Source of the DNA: Hellea sp.
Lineage (GTDB): Bacteria > Pseudomonadota > Alphaproteobacteria > Caulobacterales > Maricaulaceae
Reading direction: 5' to 3'
DNA: 64,000 nt
Assembly: GCA_020629545.1 (NCBI GenBank)
Contig: JAHDDC010000002.1
Location: 62,001-126,000 of the forward strand
The notes under the pieces are model-generated. The model searched no databases, was not told the DNA's origin, and saw only the letters and a program-made list of their open reading frames with translations. The position numbers and the translations under genes were made by a program. Positions 61,303-64,000 of the stretch are shown one piece after another. Each line of letters begins with the position of its first letter. The first letter of the stretch is position 1.

Positions 61303-62256
61303 CTATGCCAGTCCGGCCCGTAGGAAGTCGTGCAAATGAACCAATCCTATGGCGCGTTCATTATCGACGACAAACATTTGCATAATCTTTTGCTCTCCGC
61401 CCGTCATTCGCCGCAGAACATCTGCGGCGAGTTCATCGACCCGCGCAATCTTTGGATCCCGCGTCATGATTTCATCAGGCGTTGCGGTTGAAAGCTGCTT
61501 AAGGTTTCGGCGGATATCGCCATCCGTAATCATGCCGACCAATTTGCCACCTTGTGTAATACCCGCACAGCCAAACCCTTTTTCCGACAACACACCCAAA
61601 ACATCATCAAGATTGGCGTCCTGATCAATAAGGGGAAGTGCGTCGTCTTTATGCATGAGATCACCGACCGTAGCGAGTGAGGCTCCCAGTGCGCCGCCAG
61701 GGTGAAAGGTTTTAAAATCCCTTGCTGTAAAACCTTTAGCTTCAAGTAGGGCGACTGCAAGCGCATCTCCGAGCGCGATTTGCAAAGTGGTCGAGGTTGT
61801 CGGTGCGCGAGTTTCTGCGCAAGCTTCCGGTGCATCGGGCAGGGCGAGGATATGATTTGCCGCGCGGCCTAACGTGCTGTCCTTGTGTATTGTCATCGCA
61901 ATCAGCTTCACTGAAAATCGGCGGCAATAGCCAATTATATCCGCTAGCTCTTTAGTTTCTCCTGAGCGCGAGAGCGCAATGACGGCGTCATCTTGGCCGA
62001 TCATGCCCATATCTCCATGACTGGCTTCTGTTGGATGGACATAGCTGGCCGAGCTGCCGGTCGAGGCCAGGGTTGCTGCGATTTTTCGAGCTACGTGCCC
62101 ACTTTTTCCAACACCGGTCAGTATTATGCGGCCTTTCAGATCTCGTAGCAATTCGATAACGGCCCCAAATTCACCTGATAGGCTATCAGATAATTCTTTG
62201 AGAGCTTTGGTTTCGATGGCTAACACACGCTGCGCGGCTTTGATGTGAGTACTCAT
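61303..62256 (-). CDS. kdsD: Arabinose-5-phosphate isomerase (KpsF/GutQ type)
   Basis: The 317-residue enzyme turns ribulose-5-phosphate into arabinose-5-phosphate, the precursor of Kdo in lipopolysaccharide. The SIS domain has LTGVGKSGHVARKIAATLASTGS, HPTEASHGDMGMI and ALSRSGETKEL. Two CBS domains follow from about residue 200 (GDLMHKDDALPLID and DEIMTRDPKIARVDELAADV). Its ATG overlaps the stop of the upstream glycosyltransferase by four bases. Together with the phosphohexomutase this is an envelope-sugar cluster. Confidence 0.93.
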   Translation of the reverse strand: MSTHIKAAQRVLAIETKALKELSDSLSGEFGAVIELLRDLKGRIILTGVGKSGHVARKIAATLASTGSSASYVHPTEASHGDMGMIGQDDAVIALSRSGETKELADIIGYCRRFSVKLIAMTIHKDSTLGRAANHILALPDAPEACAETRAPTTSTTLQIALGDALAVALLEAKGFTARDFKTFHPGGALGASLATVGDLMHKDDALPLIDQDANLDDVLGVLSEKGFGCAGITQGGKLVGMITDGDIRRNLKQLSTATPDEIMTRDPKIARVDELAADVLRRMTGGEQKIMQMFVVDNERAIGLVHLHDFLRAGLA

Positions 62257-63269
62257 GAGCTCGTCTTATCAGCTTTGTCAAATATTGCCAGCTTGGGGAT
62301 GCGCCGTCGATAGACCTTTCGCGGAGACCAGGTTAGAACGCGCATCAGCGAGAAAAGAGAGACGTTGCGCCTAGCTCGCCCGCCTCCGGGGTATTTAAAA
62401 AAACCATCCCGCATACCTCGAAAGGTCGGCTTAAAGCGACCCTTACGAAATATAGACCAGGTCAGAGTAAAAAGATTGGTCGCAATATGAGCCGGAAGCA
62501 GAACCGGCAAAACTATTCGCGGTGTATTTTTTAGAAATGTCCAGACACGGTTACGCGTCCCATAGTAAACTGCGAAGTCAGACGCGCGTCCGGATATACC
62601 CGAACTGACATGATCAACGATGGCTAGATTGTTTTGCAGGCAAATACCACCGGCGCGCCGCATCCTATAAGCCATATCGACGTCCTCGTGATAGGTGAAA
62701 AAGCGTTCATCAAATCCCCCAAGCCTGTTGAAGGTCGTACGGTGGTATAACGCCGCGGCTCCGCAAGGTCCAAAGACCTCCTGTTGGTCAGGTATGGGAT
62801 AGGCGCTGTTGGGATGTCCACAGCCAGCGCGATAGGCCAATCCAAAAACGTGATAGCAATCACCAAGACCGTCAAGGACATCGTTTTCCAATGCCATATT
62901 CTGGCGCGATCCTGCCATAGTTACGTTTTTGCCTATTTCCGGGGTTTGCAATAGAACTTCAAGCCAATCAGTTCGTGCAAAAGCGTCCGGATTTAATAGG
63001 GCGATCCATTTGCTACGCGCCTTCTTGGCGCCGATATTATTGGCCCTCGCAAACCCAGTATTTTCACCAAGTTCGATAATCTCAAATCGCTCGTCCAGCT
63101 CAGGTAGGTTTTCGATAGAGCCATCGGTTGAGCCATTGTCAATAATGAAACATTCGAAGCGGGCTTCGCTTTGTGCCAAAACACTTTCGATGCAGCGATT
63201 AATATATTTACCGCCATTATAGTTGACGACAATAATACTGGCTTTTGGAATGGGACCTTCACTATCCAT
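62253..63269 (-). CDS. Family 2 glycosyltransferase (rhamnosyltransferase-like)
   Basis: The 338-residue protein has the GT2 start ASIIVVNYNGGKYINRCIESV, then FIIDNGSTDGSIE, the metal-binding LNPDAFARTDWLEVLL, the GFDERFFTYHEDVDMAYRMRRAG motif and a C-terminal hydrophobic segment (IVLPVLLPAHIATNLFTLTW). This class adds rhamnose or other sugars to LPS or surface polysaccharide. It is co-transcribed and overlapped with kdsD, which fits an LPS role. The sugar and acceptor are unknown. Confidence 0.88.
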   Translation of the reverse strand: MDSEGPIPKASIIVVNYNGGKYINRCIESVLAQSEARFECFIIDNGSTDGSIENLPELDERFEIIELGENTGFARANNIGAKKARSKWIALLNPDAFARTDWLEVLLQTPEIGKNVTMAGSRQNMALENDVLDGLGDCYHVFGLAYRAGCGHPNSAYPIPDQQEVFGPCGAAALYHRTTFNRLGGFDERFFTYHEDVDMAYRMRRAGGICLQNNLAIVDHVSSGISGRASDFAVYYGTRNRVWTFLKNTPRIVLPVLLPAHIATNLFTLTWSIFRKGRFKPTFRGMRDGFFKYPGGGRARRNVSLFSLMRVLTWSPRKVYRRRIPKLAIFDKADKTSS

Positions 63270-63311
63270 GGATTTTTCCTAGAGCAAGGCTGGCGAAATT
63301 GAAAACAATAA

Positions 63312-63333
63312 AAAAGGCCCATATGGGCCTTTT
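63312..63333. terminator. Bidirectional terminator at the end of the atp cluster
   Basis: AAAAGGCCCAT and ATGGGCCTTTT form a perfect palindrome with A and T runs on both sides. On the minus strand it lies 24 bases after the atpF stop and ends the atp operon before the glycosyltransferase gene. Confidence 0.88.
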
Positions 63334-63356
63334 GAAAACCAATCATTTGTTTGGCC

Positions 63357-63875
63357 CTAATTCAAAGCCTTGCCTAATCCGGCAATACCTTCTTTGACCA
63401 TGCTGGTATGATCGGATGAACTAAGATTGCTTTTAAGCAAGTCCTCAGCGCCTGAAACAGCTAGCTCTGCTGCGCGCGCCCGAACTTCTGAAAGGGCTTT
63501 TTTCTCAGCATTCGCTATTTTGGCTTCTGCCTGAGCCGCACGGCGTTCAAGACGGTTTTTGAGGTCCGCCCGTGAGCGTGCGGCCATGGACTCTGCGTCT
63601 TTGCGGGCTTGCTGAATGATGTCTTCGGCTTGATCTTCAGCTTCTTTTTGTTTGCGCTGGTAAGACGCTAACAGGGCTTGCGCTTCTTCGCGCAAGCGCC
63701 GTGCTTCATCCAGGTCAGCTTGGATTTTAACCGCGCGTTCATCAAGGGCTGCGCCCATGGCTTTGAAAGCCCCTTTCCAGAGCAAAACCAGAAGAAACAG
63801 GATCACGCAAACCGCAACCCAAAAAGTCGGATCAAGATAAAAAGGCGTACCCGGTGCCGATGCCATGATAGTCAT
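63357..63875 (-). CDS. atpF: ATP synthase Fo subunit b
   Basis: The 172-residue protein has one N-terminal membrane helix (WVAVCVILFLLVLLWKGAF) and a long charged coiled coil (ALDERAVKIQADLDEARRLREEAQALLASYQRK...) that forms the stator stalk of the FoF1 ATP synthase. The KKALSEVRARAAELAVSGAE segment is usual for alphaproteobacterial b subunits. It starts nine bases after the b' gene stop. AGGA precedes the ATG. Confidence 0.93.
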   Translation of the reverse strand: MTIMASAPGTPFYLDPTFWVAVCVILFLLVLLWKGAFKAMGAALDERAVKIQADLDEARRLREEAQALLASYQRKQKEAEDQAEDIIQQARKDAESMAARSRADLKNRLERRAAQAEAKIANAEKKALSEVRARAAELAVSGAEDLLKSNLSSSDHTSMVKEGIAGLGKALN

Positions 63876-63884
63876 GCCGTAATC

Positions 63885-64000
63885 CTAACCGTTCAAAATC
63901 TTTTTGAGCTGGGCAGCTGTTGGAGCTTTCCCTGTAAACTTCTTGACGATGTCACTCGCGACGTCTCTGGCAATATTATCGATATTGGACAGAGCTTTGG
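63885..64000 (-). CDS. ATP synthase Fo subunit b' (3' end only)
   Basis: A minus-strand frame enters from the right edge and stops at 63885. The visible 37 residues include NIDNIARDVASDIVKKFTGK and end in LKKILNG, as in the C-terminus of b' subunits. b and b' form the mixed peripheral stalk in alphaproteobacteria. The rest of the gene is outside the window. Confidence 0.8.
   Translation of the reverse strand, partial: KALSNIDNIARDVASDIVKKFTGKAPTAAQLKKILNG

Overview
The window looks like ordinary chromosome of a Gram-negative alphaproteobacterium, probably a marine, stalked or dimorphic relative of the Maricaulales/Hyphomonadaceae. This placement is inferred from four things: an FoF1 cluster with separate b and b' subunits, a serC-serA pair with a structured leader, an L31 protein without zinc cysteines, and a perfect CtrA-type box (TTAA-N7-TTAAC). 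Coding density is very high, with many start/stop overlaps. No insertion sequence, prophage, CRISPR array, tRNA or rRNA gene was recognised.

Layout. 1-3187: end of a periplasmic adaptor gene and an RND efflux pump. 3245-8074: a tightly coupled minus-strand operon of a three-module Hpt/receiver protein, a TPR-plus-beta-barrel (YaiO-like) outer membrane protein, a membrane-anchored HEAT-repeat protein and a processive family 2 glycosyltransferase; it reads like a compact exopolysaccharide synthesis and export system. 8261-16198: hisS, a metallo-beta-lactamase-fold hydrolase, pterin dehydratase, a VanZ-like protein, a secreted repeat protein behind the CtrA-type box, a GNAT acetyltransferase, an amino-acid/cation symporter and an aminotransferase. 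16258-22878: recQ, a four-gene ZrgA/DUF3299/ABC (zinc-linked) operon, a small Cys/His exported protein and an M48 protease. 22964-27566: an outer membrane barrel, then a TetR regulator and TonB receptor divergent from an AlkB-type alkane monooxygenase, with two palindromic operators between them.

27563-35004: a large MscS-family channel, an Uup-type ABC-F ATPase, PPK2 and a TadG-like von Willebrand protein. 35150-40157: rplS-trmD, a structured non-coding stretch, a Tat-exported FAD oxidoreductase, prfA and a small membrane protein. 40171-43517: a phage-shock (psp) locus with a PspF-like regulator that has lost the GAFTGA loop, plus three small extra genes around pspABC. 43529-52333: mnmC, a GIY-YIG-like protein, several small genes, rpmE, DUF2853, suhB, efp, a DUF1989 protein, a divergent Nramp-like transporter and a GH5 glycosidase. 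52413-63269: serC-serA, two tandem paralogous secreted proteins, asd, phoD, a phosphohexomutase and a glycosyltransferase-kdsD pair for envelope sugars. 63357-64000: atpF and the end of the b' gene.

The most unusual items are the Hpt/REC-YaiO-HEAT-glycosyltransferase operon, the degenerate PspF, the TetR-TonB-AlkB hydrocarbon module with its palindromes, the ZrgA-type locus, and the unassigned structured intergenic region at about 36352-36540. No searches could be run; family names come from reading motifs.
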